In this document: positions 24,969 to 34,090 of the stretch, in pieces
Numbering within the stretch: the stretch's first letter is position 1
How the letters are laid out: every line of letters begins with the position of its first letter
Source: Actinomycetaceae bacterium
GTDB lineage: Bacteria; Actinomycetota; Actinomycetes; Actinomycetales; Actinomycetaceae
Direction: 5' to 3'
Assembly: GCA_030524055.1 (NCBI GenBank)
Contig: JAUNHH010000001.1
Coordinates: forward strand, 350,572-414,571
Length of the DNA: 64,000 nucleotides
Position numbers and translations under genes: made by a program
The notes under the pieces: model-generated
The model's database searches: none
What the model saw: only the letters and a program-made list of their open reading frames with translations
What the model was told of the DNA's origin: nothing

Positions 24969-26357
24969 CTAAGGAACGAGGGTGAAGGCCAGCAGTGTCA
25001 CAGCAAATCCCACTAATGAACAGGCAGTTGTCAACAAGGTCCACGAACGTAGTCCTTGAGACACCGTCATTCCCAGGTATTTCGTCATGATCCAGAATCC
25101 GGAATCATTAACGTGGGAACATATCAGCCCGCCAAAACCAACGGCAATAGTAATCAGCGCGACTTTCAGTGGAGAATATCCTTCAGCGGCGACTGCGTCA
25201 GCCACTAAACCTGCTGCCGTTAAAATCGCGACCGAAGCAGAACCCTGCGCAATACGCATTGCTGCCGCAATAAGGAACCCAGCCACGATTGTTGGCATTC
25301 CCCAGTCGGCGAGAACTCCAGCAAAGGCTTTGCCAATTCCGGTTTCCACGAGGACATTAGCGAAAACTCCACCAGCACCGGTGACTAGAACGACAATTGC
25401 CACAGAATCGAGGGCTGAATCAGCGACTTTAGAGATTACCCCTTTACCCCAGCCGGTAATTGACATAATGACGACATAGGCGACAATAACGCCTACCAAG
25501 AGCGAGGCAGTTGGCGATCCAATAAAGGAAGCAAAGGGAACAATAGGCGATTCTTTAGGCTCCACCATAACGATGACTGAGCCCACCATAATCATGAGAA
25601 TGGGCAGAACAATTACCCCGATAGTCGCCAATGCTCCGGGAACTTGCCGAACTTTCGGGAAAGCAGTTGAGCCGCCACCAGCGCCTTCTCCACTTGGCTC
25701 ATTATCGATATCCATGGATTCAGCGGGTGACTTTGCCAAAGCAAAGCCATCGAAGGGAATAAAGCGGAGGCCGAAGTAAATCACTACCGAAGAAATCAGC
25801 ACAATCACCAAAGAGGCGGCTGTCAAAATACCTGGATCTGCGCCTGTAGCAGTGGCTGCAGCAACGGGGCCCGGGTGCGGTGGAACAACGGTGTGCAGCA
25901 TGGCCATGACGGCGGCAACTGGCATAGCAATACGCAAAACATGGACACCGCCACTGCGCGCAAAAGCAAAAATAAGCGGGGCCAGAATAATAAAGCCAAC
26001 GTCAAAGAAGACGGGAATGCCCAGGATAAATGAGGCAGCAGTAACGGCAAAGATTACGTTCTTTTCGCCGAATCTCTCAGTGAATGTGCGGGCCAATCGG
26101 GAGGCAGCACCAGAGGCTTCAACAAGCCTGCCGAGCATTGACCCAAGGCCCACAACTATTGCCACTGTACCCAGGGTCTTACCCATTCCAGCAATCATCG
26201 TAGGCACAACTTCCGCCACGGGAATTCCCGCGACTAATGCCGTTCCTAATGCGACTAAAAGTAGGGAAACATATGCCGGAAGTTCCAGGACAATCACCAG
26301 GAAAAGGAGGACGGCAATAGCGACAAGGGCAATAAGAAGAAGGGACATAACACTCAT
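24969..26357 (-). CDS. GntP family gluconate/acid-sugar:H+ symporter (cluster A)
   Basis: A 462-residue permease with about 12-14 hydrophobic helices. GntP-family landmarks include LGSMLGRLVEASGAA, FILGIPVFFDVGFIILAPL, VPPHPGPVAAA and SHVNDSGFWIMTKYLG. It imports a sugar acid with protons. It is divergent from the transaldolase-SDR-reductase-isomerase operon, so its substrate is probably what those enzymes degrade. RBS GGAAAGGGG precedes the ATG at 26357. A paralogue sits in cluster B. Confidence 0.93.
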   Translation of the reverse strand: MSVMSLLLIALVAIAVLLFLVIVLELPAYVSLLLVALGTALVAGIPVAEVVPTMIAGMGKTLGTVAIVVGLGSMLGRLVEASGAASRLARTFTERFGEKNVIFAVTAASFILGIPVFFDVGFIILAPLIFAFARSGGVHVLRIAMPVAAVMAMLHTVVPPHPGPVAAATATGADPGILTAASLVIVLISSVVIYFGLRFIPFDGFALAKSPAESMDIDNEPSGEGAGGGSTAFPKVRQVPGALATIGVIVLPILMIMVGSVIVMVEPKESPIVPFASFIGSPTASLLVGVIVAYVVIMSITGWGKGVISKVADSALDSVAIVVLVTGAGGVFANVLVETGIGKAFAGVLADWGMPTIVAGFLIAAAMRIAQGSASVAILTAAGLVADAVAAEGYSPLKVALITIAVGFGGLICSHVNDSGFWIMTKYLGMTVSQGLRSWTLLTTACSLVGFAVTLLAFTLVP

Positions 26358-26586
26358 GAATATTCCCCTTTCCTAGTGTCACGGCCTGCGCTACCAACGC
26401 AGGCAATAGTGCGCCTATGCACTATCCGGTGGAGGTACAGAAAAGACATGCGAGGCACTCCAAATCTGAGTGGGCGGAAAACGAAAGGGCCGCAAAGGCG
26501 GGTCAATGGCGGATATAGCCGCACTTCGCTATAGCGCGGGCGCTGAAGTAATGAAGATAGGAACGCCGGTCAGCGATCCCTATCCC

Positions 26587-26640
26587 CCTGAGGGCCCTTC
26601 CACTCATCGTTGAGGGAAGGGGTTCGAGGATTTCCTCAGG
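26587..26640 (+). promoter_or_regulatory. structured intergenic element between divergent cluster A genes
   Basis: Two nested inverted repeats lie in the 466-base gap 26358-26823. The outer arms are CCTGAGG (26587-26593) and CCTCAGG (26634-26640); the inner arms are CCCTTCC (26595-26601) and GGAAGGG (26615-26621). It could be a cis-acting RNA or a transcription-factor region for either divergent unit. I see no gene in the gap. Confidence 0.4.
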
Positions 26641-26671
26641 AACGTGATCACCCTAACAGATAGATTGCATA

Positions 26672-26681
26672 TGATGCATCA
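26672..26681. promoter_or_regulatory. candidate GntR-type operator, cluster A
   Basis: TGATGCATCA is a perfect 10-base palindrome in an AT-rich part of the divergent promoter region. FadR-type GntR regulators bind short palindromes like this, and one is encoded at the end of the operon. Inference only. Confidence 0.35.
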
Positions 26682-26823
26682 CTACGTTATGCTCATCACA
26701 CACAAGCGCAATGACGCCTTGTTCCCCCTCGTCTTCTGCCATATACCTCATGCGGCATATTCCCTCTAATGGAGCCAGCCGCACCTTTGAAAGGAGAGCC
26801 GCTCTACCCGCGGCGCGAAACCT

Positions 26824-27864
26824 ATGCAGACACAGAATGACTACTTACGGTGGCTATCCTCGTCCACCGATTCAACGTACTGGCACGATTCCGCGGTGAT
26901 TTCTGAGCTCTATACCGCACTCGGCAATGGGGCCACAGGTGTGACAACTAATCCTTTCCTCGTTGCCTCAACCCTGACTGCCGACCCGGGATATTGGGGA
27001 ACCTATCTCGCCGATATTGACCCAGACTTAAAAGGTACGGAAAAAGTCGAAGCCTTAATGCAGCGGGTCACCGGGCATGTCGCGGAAATCCTGCAGCCCA
27101 TTTACGAAGAGGGAGATATACGCACTGGCAGGTGCTGTGCTCAAACAGACCCCAATCGGACAGGAAATTACGAGGCGATTCTTCAGCAGGCGCAGCGTTA
27201 CGCGCAGTGGGCACCAAATATCTGCCTGAAAGTCCCGGCCACACGGTCAGGGATTGCGGCAGCAGAGGAATTAGCTGCCCGTGGACACAATGTGGTCGTT
27301 ACCGTGTCTTTTACTGTTCCCCAGGTTCTTGCGACTGGCGCGGCGCTGCAGCGCGGCTTTGAACGGGCACGTGAAGCTGGAATTACCCCCGGTCTTGGGG
27401 TGGCAGTACTGATGGTCGGGCGCCTTGACGACTATTTGCGTGACGTCGCCCAAGACACCTCTGATTGCGTGAGCGAAGAGGATGTCATTCAGGCAGGAAC
27501 GGCCTGTATTAAAAAGGCCTATCGCCTCTTTATGGAGCGCGGTTATGAGGCCTATTTAATGCCAGCAGGTTGTCGCGGCGCCTACCACATTACCGAATTG
27601 GCTGGGGCAAAAATGATTATGTCTATCGCTCCCAAGATTGCCGATATGTTGGCCGAATTGGAGGGCCCTTTCGAGGAGCGGATTGATATTCCGGTGGCCG
27701 ATGAGGTCATCGAACGCCTCCTGACTCTTCCCGAGTTCCGCAAAGCCTATGACGAGGAGGGTATGACACCCGATCAATTCATTACTTTCGGCTCGACAAA
27801 TCGCACAACCGACCAATTCATTAATGACGGTTGGGGCGTGCTTCTCGGCCTGGATGTCAAGTGA
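26824..27864 (+). CDS. transaldolase-family protein (cluster A)
   Basis: A 346-residue TIM-barrel protein of the transaldolase family. GVTTNPFL near residue 40 corresponds to the transaldolase T-T-N-P segment, and Lys in ICLKVPATRSG is the likely Schiff-base residue. A C-terminal extension ends TFGSTNRTTDQFINDGW. It is not a standard pentose-phosphate Tal: it has a dedicated operon with an SDR, a reductase, a hydroxypyruvate-isomerase-like protein and a GntP permease, suggesting aldol cleavage in sugar-acid breakdown. The nearest AAAGGAG is 25 bases upstream, too far for a normal site, so how it starts is unclear. Confidence 0.85.
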   Translation: MQTQNDYLRWLSSSTDSTYWHDSAVISELYTALGNGATGVTTNPFLVASTLTADPGYWGTYLADIDPDLKGTEKVEALMQRVTGHVAEILQPIYEEGDIRTGRCCAQTDPNRTGNYEAILQQAQRYAQWAPNICLKVPATRSGIAAAEELAARGHNVVVTVSFTVPQVLATGAALQRGFERAREAGITPGLGVAVLMVGRLDDYLRDVAQDTSDCVSEEDVIQAGTACIKKAYRLFMERGYEAYLMPAGCRGAYHITELAGAKMIMSIAPKIADMLAELEGPFEERIDIPVADEVIERLLTLPEFRKAYDEEGMTPDQFITFGSTNRTTDQFINDGWGVLLGLDVK

Positions 27865-27876
27865 GGCGGAGCTGTC

Positions 27877-28656
27877 ATGACTGTGGAAAATAAAGTCGCG
27901 ATTGTTACTGGCGGAGCTCGAGGACTGGGATATGCCATGGCTGAGGCTTTGGCTGCCCAAGGGGCTCAAGTGGTCATTGCTGATATTGACTCCACCGCAC
28001 TGGCCGAGGCAGAAAAATCCTTTGCTGATAGCGGATTGACAGTAGCCTCCCGCGTTGCAGATATGAGTAAAGTCAGCGATATCGATGCCCTCATTGATGG
28101 GGTTGTTAGCGACTTTGGGCACCTGGATATCCTGGTAAATAACGCGGGTATTCAGATTCGCAAATGGGCAACAGAGTTTCCCGAGGAAGAGTATGACCTT
28201 CTGATGGACATTAATCTGAAGGCCTACTATTTCGCCTCTCGCGCGGCTGCACGCCATTTCCAGAAACAGGGTGGTGGCGCGATTGTGTGCACATCGTCGG
28301 CAAATTCGACCCGTTTTACCACCCGCCGCACCCCCTATTGTATTTCTAAGGCAGCTATTAATGGCCTCGTCGCAGCACTTGCAAATGAATGGGGACGGTT
28401 CGGCATTCGGGTTAATGCAGTTGCGCCGGGATTTGTTCTGACGGAAATGGTCAAAAAAGGCATTTCGGACGGTATTATTGACGTCGATGCTGCTATGTCA
28501 GTAGTCCCAATGAAGCGCTTTCTTGACCCAGCCGAGATTGCCAATGCTGCGCTCTTCTTAGCATCAGATGCTGCCTCTGGTATCACTGGCCAAACTCTTT
28601 TTGTTGACGGAGGGTGGTCAATTAATGGCCTTCCAGAAGCAAAGGATATCGAATAG
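27877..28656 (+). CDS. SDR family oxidoreductase (gluconate 5-dehydrogenase-like), cluster A
   Basis: A 259-residue short-chain dehydrogenase with cofactor motif TGGARGLG, NNAG segment, a Ser in the CTSSAN region, YCISKAA (Tyr-x-x-x-Lys) and PGFVLTEM. It starts 12 bases after the transaldolase gene in the same operon. It probably oxidises or reduces a hydroxyl of the imported sugar acid. A different SDR plays the matching part in cluster B. Confidence 0.92.
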   Translation: MTVENKVAIVTGGARGLGYAMAEALAAQGAQVVIADIDSTALAEAEKSFADSGLTVASRVADMSKVSDIDALIDGVVSDFGHLDILVNNAGIQIRKWATEFPEEEYDLLMDINLKAYYFASRAAARHFQKQGGGAIVCTSSANSTRFTTRRTPYCISKAAINGLVAALANEWGRFGIRVNAVAPGFVLTEMVKKGISDGIIDVDAAMSVVPMKRFLDPAEIANAALFLASDAASGITGQTLFVDGGWSINGLPEAKDIE

Positions 28657-28658
28657 CA

Positions 28659-28670
28659 CCCCGCCCTCGT
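28659..28670 (-). repeat. 12-mer repeat CCCCGCCCTCGT, within the cluster A operon
   Basis: Exact copy starting 3 bases after the SDR stop codon and 67 bases before the next gene. Confidence 0.9.
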
Positions 28671-28736
28671 GAAAAATACACAGACACCACCGAAGCACCC
28701 CACTATTACGGGAATGAAAAGAAAAGGAGATTCACT

Positions 28737-29621
28737 ATGAAGGTCGGATTTGTTGGACTTGGAATTATGGGGCGTCCCATGGCCAAGAATGTGCTGAAAG
28801 CTGGGCACGAAGTCACCTGCTATGACTTTAATGCTGAGGCTGTGGCCGACCTCGTTGAAGCTGGCGCCACCAGCGCAGACACAGGCCGCGATGTTGCTGC
28901 CGCTAGCGACGTTGTGATTACGATGTTGCCAAATGGCCCAGATGTTTTAGCTGCTGTCAGTGGCGACAATGGCATTGCTGCTGGCCTGTCTGCCGGCAAA
29001 GCCCTTATTGATATGAGCTCTATTGCCCCTGGCGTTTCACGTCAAGTCGCGGAAATTATTGGCGAGGCCGGGGCCGATATGATTGACGCCCCTGTTTCTG
29101 GCGGAGAACCTGGCGCTATTGCCGGAACAATTGCCATTATGGTGGGCGGCGACGAAGCTGTTTTCGAGAAATACAAGGACCTGCTGCTGACAATGGGTAA
29201 GTCCGCAACATATGTGGGCCCATTAGGCGCTGGCAATATTGCGAAACTCGCTAATCAGTCTATTGTTGCTGTGAATATTGCGGTCCTCGCTGAGGCTCTG
29301 GTTTTGGCTCAGAAATCCGGCGTAGATCCAGCTTCTGTTGTCCAGGCTATTCGCGGCGGACTTGCTGGCTCGGCAGTAATGGAGCAAAAAGCAGAGAAGA
29401 TGCTGAATCAGGAATTTTCTCCCGGCTTCCGTATTGCTCTGCACATTAAGGACCTCAATAATGCATTAGCTACCGGGGCTGAAACAGATACCTGGATGCC
29501 ATTAACTGCTGCAGTGCGTCAAATGATGTCCTCCCTTTCTGCTGGCGACCACGCGGGTGAAGACCATTCGTCGCTACTGCGTATTTACCAGGAGCTGTCC
29601 CACACTATTTTGGGCGAATAG
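28737..29621 (+). CDS. 3-hydroxyisobutyrate dehydrogenase family reductase (tartronate-semialdehyde reductase-like)
   Basis: A 294-residue beta-hydroxyacid dehydrogenase. N-terminal NAD(P) motif GFVGLGIMGRPMAKN, substrate motif DAPVSGGEPGA, and catalytic Lys in GAGNIAKLANQ. Relatives include GarR (tartronate semialdehyde to glycerate) and the four-carbon acid dehydrogenases LtnD/DtnD. With the isomerase-like gene after it and the glycerate kinase near cluster B, a route to glycerate is plausible. RBS AAGGAG precedes the ATG. Confidence 0.9.
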   Translation: MKVGFVGLGIMGRPMAKNVLKAGHEVTCYDFNAEAVADLVEAGATSADTGRDVAAASDVVITMLPNGPDVLAAVSGDNGIAAGLSAGKALIDMSSIAPGVSRQVAEIIGEAGADMIDAPVSGGEPGAIAGTIAIMVGGDEAVFEKYKDLLLTMGKSATYVGPLGAGNIAKLANQSIVAVNIAVLAEALVLAQKSGVDPASVVQAIRGGLAGSAVMEQKAEKMLNQEFSPGFRIALHIKDLNNALATGAETDTWMPLTAAVRQMMSSLSAGDHAGEDHSSLLRIYQELSHTILGE

Positions 29622-29641
29622 TCCGAAGGGACTGCATTCTT

Positions 29642-30511
29642 ATGCCTTTCACATATGGCATTCAGTGCGCATTAGAAGATCTGCCCACGCGTTTTCCTTC
29701 CGTTTTGCGGGGGACTTTTAGTGAGGTCACAGATCAGGCTGCGCAGGCTGGTTATGACGGCGTGGAGTTATATATTCATACTCCCGCCGAGCATAATGGC
29801 GCTGCTTATCGAAGTGAGGCGGCAGATAAAGGCTTATCCTTTGCCTCTATTTGCACTGGCTTGGAATTACTGCACCACGGCCTCGGTCTGACAAGTGATG
29901 ACCAGGCTATTCGCACTCGGGCAGTCGATCGCCTTAAAGAACACCTCGATTTGGCGGCAGAACTGCAGTGTGCTCTGGTTGTGGGCACAATGCGTGGCAA
30001 TATTTCCACCCCCGCTGCGATTTCTGAAACGCGCGATCGCCTTGCGGCCGCCTTGCAGGAATTGGCTGACTATGCAGAGCCTTTAGGTGTCCCTATTGTG
30101 GTGGAGAATATTCTCCAGTACATCTCGAATTGGCTGTGCACAATGGATGATGTGGGCGCCTTTATTGAGGGGCTTGGCCTTCCCGGGGTAAAAATCCATG
30201 CGGATACTCACTCTATGCATATGGAGGATCCTGATCCTTTTGCGGCGGTACGTAAATGGGGTCCACTGATTGGCTACGTCCATTTTTCGGACTCTAATCG
30301 CGGGTATCCGGGGGCTGGAGCCATTGACTTTAAGGCCCATTTCCATGCCCTCATGGATAGTGGATATTCCGGGTGGATCACTATTGAAGCGCAGCCTTTC
30401 CCCACAGGAGTGGAATGCGCCCAACGCGGTCTTGATTACCTCAAGCACCTTGAGGCGGCGGCCACCATCGAGCGCCTGCCTTTTATGGATGACGATATGC
30501 TGCGTTTTTAG
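29642..30511 (+). CDS. sugar phosphate isomerase/epimerase-type TIM barrel (hydroxypyruvate isomerase-like)
   Basis: A 289-residue AP-endonuclease-2-fold protein. Candidate metal ligands are Glu in GVPIVVEN, the Asp/His of KIHADTHSMHM, His in YVHFSDSNR and Glu in WITIEAQP. The GYPGAGAIDF segment is typical of the group that contains Hyi and OtnI. It follows the reductase gene by 20 bases, a pairing known from hydroxypyruvate/tartronate-semialdehyde and threonate/erythronate pathways. The exact substrate cannot be read from the sequence. Confidence 0.85.
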   Translation: MPFTYGIQCALEDLPTRFPSVLRGTFSEVTDQAAQAGYDGVELYIHTPAEHNGAAYRSEAADKGLSFASICTGLELLHHGLGLTSDDQAIRTRAVDRLKEHLDLAAELQCALVVGTMRGNISTPAAISETRDRLAAALQELADYAEPLGVPIVVENILQYISNWLCTMDDVGAFIEGLGLPGVKIHADTHSMHMEDPDPFAAVRKWGPLIGYVHFSDSNRGYPGAGAIDFKAHFHALMDSGYSGWITIEAQPFPTGVECAQRGLDYLKHLEAAATIERLPFMDDDMLRF

Positions 30512-30600
30512 GACGCTGCTGGCATAGGCACCGTGTCCTGCGCAAACAATCACACCACGGCCCGCACAGGCCGTTCCGGGGCGCGGCATATGCGCCATAT

Positions 30601-30638
30601 TTTCAGGTGTGGGTGGTTCTTGCTGCCCACACCTGAAA
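30601..30638. terminator. hairpin after the cluster A operon
   Basis: A perfect 13-bp inverted repeat (30601-30613 with 30626-30638) with a 12-base loop lies between the isomerase-like gene and gntR. There is no T-tract on the plus strand, so it may be a weak terminator, an attenuator or an operator. The rest of 30512-30760 shows no gene. Confidence 0.5.
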
Positions 30639-30760
30639 TGCTTAAGGGCGCACGGCGCCACACTTGTGTATTCATTTGCTGGGCGTGCCGAAGCGTTATC
30701 GGGGACAATGTCATCTGATCAGCCATCCTGATCGACACCACGCCTGCGAAGGAGACCCTT

Positions 30761-31441
30761 GTGCCACAACTCCCCTCCCCTATTTCAGCGGGCAGTTTGG
30801 CTGATCAGGTTCACAAGGTTCTTCTTGATCGCATTCTCATTGGCGAATATCCGCCGGGACATTTATTACCGACTCGAACCTTGGCGGATGAATTCGGGGT
30901 CTCTTCTACTCCCGTTCGCGAAGCTCTTATGCGTTTAGAAGCGATGGGCTTGGTTTCACGCCAGGCGCGAATTGGTTTTGAGGTGACTCCAGCACCGGAT
31001 AGTTTCGAGATCGATCAGATTATGGTCGCCCGCGAAGTGGTTGAACCTGCTGCCACAGCTTTAGCCTGCAAACAAGGTGCGCGCGCTATTGGGCCTATTC
31101 GGGCAGCTTGGGAAGAACAAAAACGCACGGGTCTGACCACATCAATGGAAGACTATTTGGCGTTTATGCATGCGGATGACGCTTTCCATACCGCTATTTG
31201 GGAGGGCAGCGGGAATAGGCATATTGCGCAAATGCTGTCACATGTGGGTGGGGTTATTCGCCGGTGGCGCCATTTTACGCCGGGATCAATTATTGACCGG
31301 AATGAGGCCATTGACGAACACGGGGCTATTGTCCTTGCCTTGGAATCAGGGGATTCTGACGCTGCTGCAGAAGCAATGAGGGTGCATTTGCAGCATCAGC
31401 GTTCTCGTATCCAGCAGCAAGTCGCGTCAACCCAAAAGTAG
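30761..31441 (+). CDS. GntR family regulator, FadR/FCD subfamily (cluster A)
   Basis: A 226-residue regulator. The N-terminal winged helix (LADQVHKVLLDRILIGEYPPGHLLPTRTLADEFGVSSTPVREALMRLEAMGLV) is followed by an all-helical FCD domain with metal or ligand histidines (DDAFHTAIWEGSGNRH; HLQHQR). GTG start after AAGGAG. It lies at the end of the cluster A operon and probably responds to the imported acid or an intermediate. The cluster B regulator is a paralogue. Confidence 0.92.
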   Translation: MPQLPSPISAGSLADQVHKVLLDRILIGEYPPGHLLPTRTLADEFGVSSTPVREALMRLEAMGLVSRQARIGFEVTPAPDSFEIDQIMVAREVVEPAATALACKQGARAIGPIRAAWEEQKRTGLTTSMEDYLAFMHADDAFHTAIWEGSGNRHIAQMLSHVGGVIRRWRHFTPGSIIDRNEAIDEHGAIVLALESGDSDAAAEAMRVHLQHQRSRIQQQVASTQK

Positions 31442-31451
31442 CCAGGTACTC

Positions 31452-32237
31452 GTGTCGGCAATAAAAATGAACGAGGCCGGGGCGCGTATTCTTCGCAATA
31501 AACTCGGCGCTCTTTCTGCTGCCGATCCTGAATGCACTCTTTTTGCTTCACAGAGTCACCGTTATTGCCTTGGTAGGCCTCTATCGCCTGCGGAAATCAC
31601 TGATTTCGAGGCGACATTCGGTGTGACTTTACCTGAGGAATATGCCTTTTTCTTGACTCATATTGGCAATGGCGGGCTGCCTATTTCTGCCGAAGACAAG
31701 GAACGCTTGTCTGAGCTAGACATTGCTGCGCAACTGCCCGAGAGCAACGATGATCTTAAAGGCATTCATGCGCAGCACCTTATCCACCAGGCGTCCCTTT
31801 TTAATAATGGAGCTGGCCCAGGTTATGGCTTGATTCCATTGGGCCATTGGGATCAATTTCTTGTTGCTGACGACCCTTGGCATATAGCGGACTCTATTGA
31901 CGATTCCCTTTTCGAGCCGGATACATGGGCCGCAGCAGTTGAGAAGCTCAATACGCTTCCTATGGACAATGACGTGACCTATAGCGCCGACTGGTGGGAA
32001 ATGCGTAAGTCATTACAGGCCGGCCAGCTTTTTATTGCTGATTATGGTGGTGATGACTATCGAGCGGTCATTCTCTCAGGAAAGCATCGTGGAGCAGTAA
32101 TATCCGCATCCCGGGATCTCGATCCCACTATCCCTCCAGAGATTGTTACCCCAGATTTCCTTACCTGGTACCAAAACTGGCTGGATTCAGCCATGACAAA
32201 GGTGGATTCGCGCGTGAACGGCAGCGTCATCGGCTGA
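31452..32237 (+). CDS. SMI1/KNR4 family protein
   Basis: A 261-residue protein whose N-terminal part carries the SMI1/KNR4 signature (EITDFEATFGVTLPEEYAFFLTHIGNGGLP, about residues 42-75). The fold is often used for immunity proteins against polymorphic toxins, but no toxin gene is adjacent here. GTG at 31452 (AGG 6 bases upstream) or ATG at 31467 could be the start. A one-mismatch 12-mer (31471-31482) overlaps the first codons, read as N-E-A-G-A. Confidence 0.8.
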   Translation: MSAIKMNEAGARILRNKLGALSAADPECTLFASQSHRYCLGRPLSPAEITDFEATFGVTLPEEYAFFLTHIGNGGLPISAEDKERLSELDIAAQLPESNDDLKGIHAQHLIHQASLFNNGAGPGYGLIPLGHWDQFLVADDPWHIADSIDDSLFEPDTWAAAVEKLNTLPMDNDVTYSADWWEMRKSLQAGQLFIADYGGDDYRAVILSGKHRGAVISASRDLDPTIPPEIVTPDFLTWYQNWLDSAMTKVDSRVNGSVIG

Positions 32238-32302
32238 AACAAGAAACCGGGGGACAACCCCCGATGCTTGGAGGTAGTGTCTGATCAACAGGCAAACAGA
32301 GC

Positions 32303-32390
32303 GTTAAGGACAAACCTATACAGTTAGGGACAAAATACCCCTGTTATACGCGTATAGGTTTGTCCTCAACCGTAGTGGTTTGTCCTCAAG
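32303..32390. repeat. cluster of GTTRRGGACAAA 12-mers (copy cluster 2)
   Basis: Four copies in 88 bases: two forward (32303-32314, 32323-32334) and two reverse (32359-32370, 32379-32390), symmetric about the centre. The 12-mer is the same as in 12458-12583. It lies in the convergent gap 32238-32644, where no gene is visible. Confidence 0.78.
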
Positions 32391-32436
32391 TTTCGGGTTG
32401 GCCTACCTGTCCACACGTTTTCGCTGCGGTTTATCA

Positions 32437-32463
32437 ACCTGGGCAGCGGGGCGCTGCCCAGGT
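32437..32463. terminator. hairpin in the convergent gap
   Basis: A perfect 11-bp stem (32437-32447 with 32453-32463) with a 5-base loop. No T-tract on either side, so its role as terminator is uncertain. Confidence 0.45.
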
Positions 32464-32468
32464 CATGA

Positions 32469-32538
32469 CACCAAACATGCGCAGGGCGACAAAAATGCCG
32501 ATTTTCGGGGGAAAATGTCGCCCTTTGCTGGTTTGGTG
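32469..32538. repeat. 70-bp double inverted repeat element, copy 1
   Basis: Outer arms CACCAAAC (32469-32476) and GTTTGGTG (32531-32538), 7-base spacers on both sides, inner arms GGGCGACA (32484-32491) and TGTCGCCC (32516-32523). A second copy with the same arm spacing is at 52883-52952. It may act as a two-way terminator or be a small non-autonomous repeat. Confidence 0.8.
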
Positions 32539-32547
32539 CACAGCACG

Positions 32548-32600
32548 GTGGAGCCAGAGCCCTGCGAGAGTCTGCTTTCCCTTCACAGCTCTGGCTCCAC
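32548..32600 (-). terminator. long-loop inverted repeat before the cluster B gntP stop
   Basis: A perfect 13-bp inverted repeat (32548-32560 with 32588-32600) with a 27-base loop lies 45 bases beyond the gntP stop on the minus strand. It is likely the operon's 3' structure. Confidence 0.5.
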
Positions 32601-32644
32601 CCAGGCGCGCAGCCGCGCGCACTACAACCGCCCGCGACCTAATC

Positions 32645-33979
32645 TCACCCGCTCATCGGGAAGACAAAGGAGCCAATAAGCACCAGGAGAATGGTAAACA
32701 CCGAGGCAATAAATTGAGGCAGGGTGTAGACCTTCAAACCACCGGTGACCGAGAATCCGGGGATCTTTGCGGTCACCCAGAAGCCGGAATCGTTGATATG
32801 CCCAAGTGATAGCGCACCAGCCAAGCAGGCGGTGGCCACCCATACTGGGTGAATGCCAATGGTTGGCGCCAGGTTGGCAAAAATGGTCATAGTGGTAATA
32901 GAGGCAACGGTTCCCGAGCCCACGGCAACTCGGAAGGCCATACCCACAAAGTAGCAGGCCAACAGAGCCAGCAGATGCGAGCCGCCAAGGCCGCCCACAG
33001 CCTTAGCAATCAGGTCAGAGATACCGCCTTCTTTAATAATGGCGCCCAAAGAGCCACCAGCACCGGTAATCAGCAATACAATACCCGCTGATTGAATAGC
33101 AGTATTTGCACTTTCTTCCATTTCATTCCGGCTCAAGGTCGGAGCAGCCACCAGGTAGGCAACAAGTGCACCAATCAGCAGCGCTACTGTCTTATTGCCA
33201 ATAAAGGCCAACCACACGGGCACTTCTTCAACCATGGCGCCAACAATGGTGCCAGAGAGAATAAGAATCAGTGGCGTGATAATGGGCAGCAACGCCAAAA
33301 GGAAAGGCGGATCTTTATCCTCACCGGGAATATGCTGCAAAGAGGGCTCTTCAGCAACGTCCATTGCTGGCTGCCAGACTTTAGGCAGAATCCAGGAATA
33401 GACACTAATTCCTGCGATAACCGCAATGAGGCCAACAAGGCCGCCAACAATGACCATATAGCCCACGTCAAAGCCCATAATATCGCCAGCAGCCAGTGGG
33501 TTAGGTGTTGGTGGGACCAGTGTGTGCGCCGCGCCAGCGCCCATTGCGACAGCGCCAATAGCCAATGGCATTGGTTTATTGGATTCACGGGCAATAGCGA
33601 TAGCAAGCGGCACCAAAATCACGAAGGTGACGTCAAAAAAGACGGGAATAGCCAGGACGAATGCAGCAAATGCGAGACCGTAAATGGCAAAACGCTGAGA
33701 GGTCACGCGAATAAGCGTTCGCGCAATCACTTTCGCGCCGCCAGAGTCTGACATGAGTTGACCGAGAATAATGCCAAAGCCAACGGAAAGACCAAGGCTC
33801 GCCATTAAGTCTCCGAAGCCTTTAGTCACCGTCGAGGCAATATCGGGCGCTGGCATTCCTAAAAGGAAACCTAAAAGCAGGGAGCCAATAACCAGCGCTA
33901 CGGCAGGGTGGAGTTTCACCCACAGAATCAGGGCAATGACCAGGATAATTGAGAGGGTCAGCCAGGCAATAGCAATCAT
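32645..33979 (-). CDS. GntP family acid-sugar:H+ symporter (cluster B)
   Basis: A 444-residue permease homologous to the cluster A one (AIPVFFDVTFVILVPLAIA; HTLVPPTPNPLAAGD; GHINDSGFWVTAKIPG). The ATG at 33979 is chosen because AGGGAGGA lies 5 bases upstream; the frame extends 38 codons further without family similarity. It is the last gene of cluster B and probably imports that cluster's substrate. Confidence 0.93.
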   Translation of the reverse strand: MIAIAWLTLSIILVIALILWVKLHPAVALVIGSLLLGFLLGMPAPDIASTVTKGFGDLMASLGLSVGFGIILGQLMSDSGGAKVIARTLIRVTSQRFAIYGLAFAAFVLAIPVFFDVTFVILVPLAIAIARESNKPMPLAIGAVAMGAGAAHTLVPPTPNPLAAGDIMGFDVGYMVIVGGLVGLIAVIAGISVYSWILPKVWQPAMDVAEEPSLQHIPGEDKDPPFLLALLPIITPLILILSGTIVGAMVEEVPVWLAFIGNKTVALLIGALVAYLVAAPTLSRNEMEESANTAIQSAGIVLLITGAGGSLGAIIKEGGISDLIAKAVGGLGGSHLLALLACYFVGMAFRVAVGSGTVASITTMTIFANLAPTIGIHPVWVATACLAGALSLGHINDSGFWVTAKIPGFSVTGGLKVYTLPQFIASVFTILLVLIGSFVFPMSG

Positions 33980-34078
33980 TGCGTCCTCCCTGGGCCCAGC
34001 GGCAAAGAACTTGCGCGAGACATAGCAAGGTCCTTTCAACACGTCGTTGTGAGTAGGTACGCCTGTTTTTGGGTACAG

Positions 34079-34090
34079 ACGAGGGCGGGG
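34079..34090 (+). repeat. 12-mer repeat ACGAGGGCGGGG, intergenic
   Basis: Exact copy between the cluster B gntP and transaldolase genes. It forms an inverted pair with the copy at 34193-34204. Confidence 0.9.
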
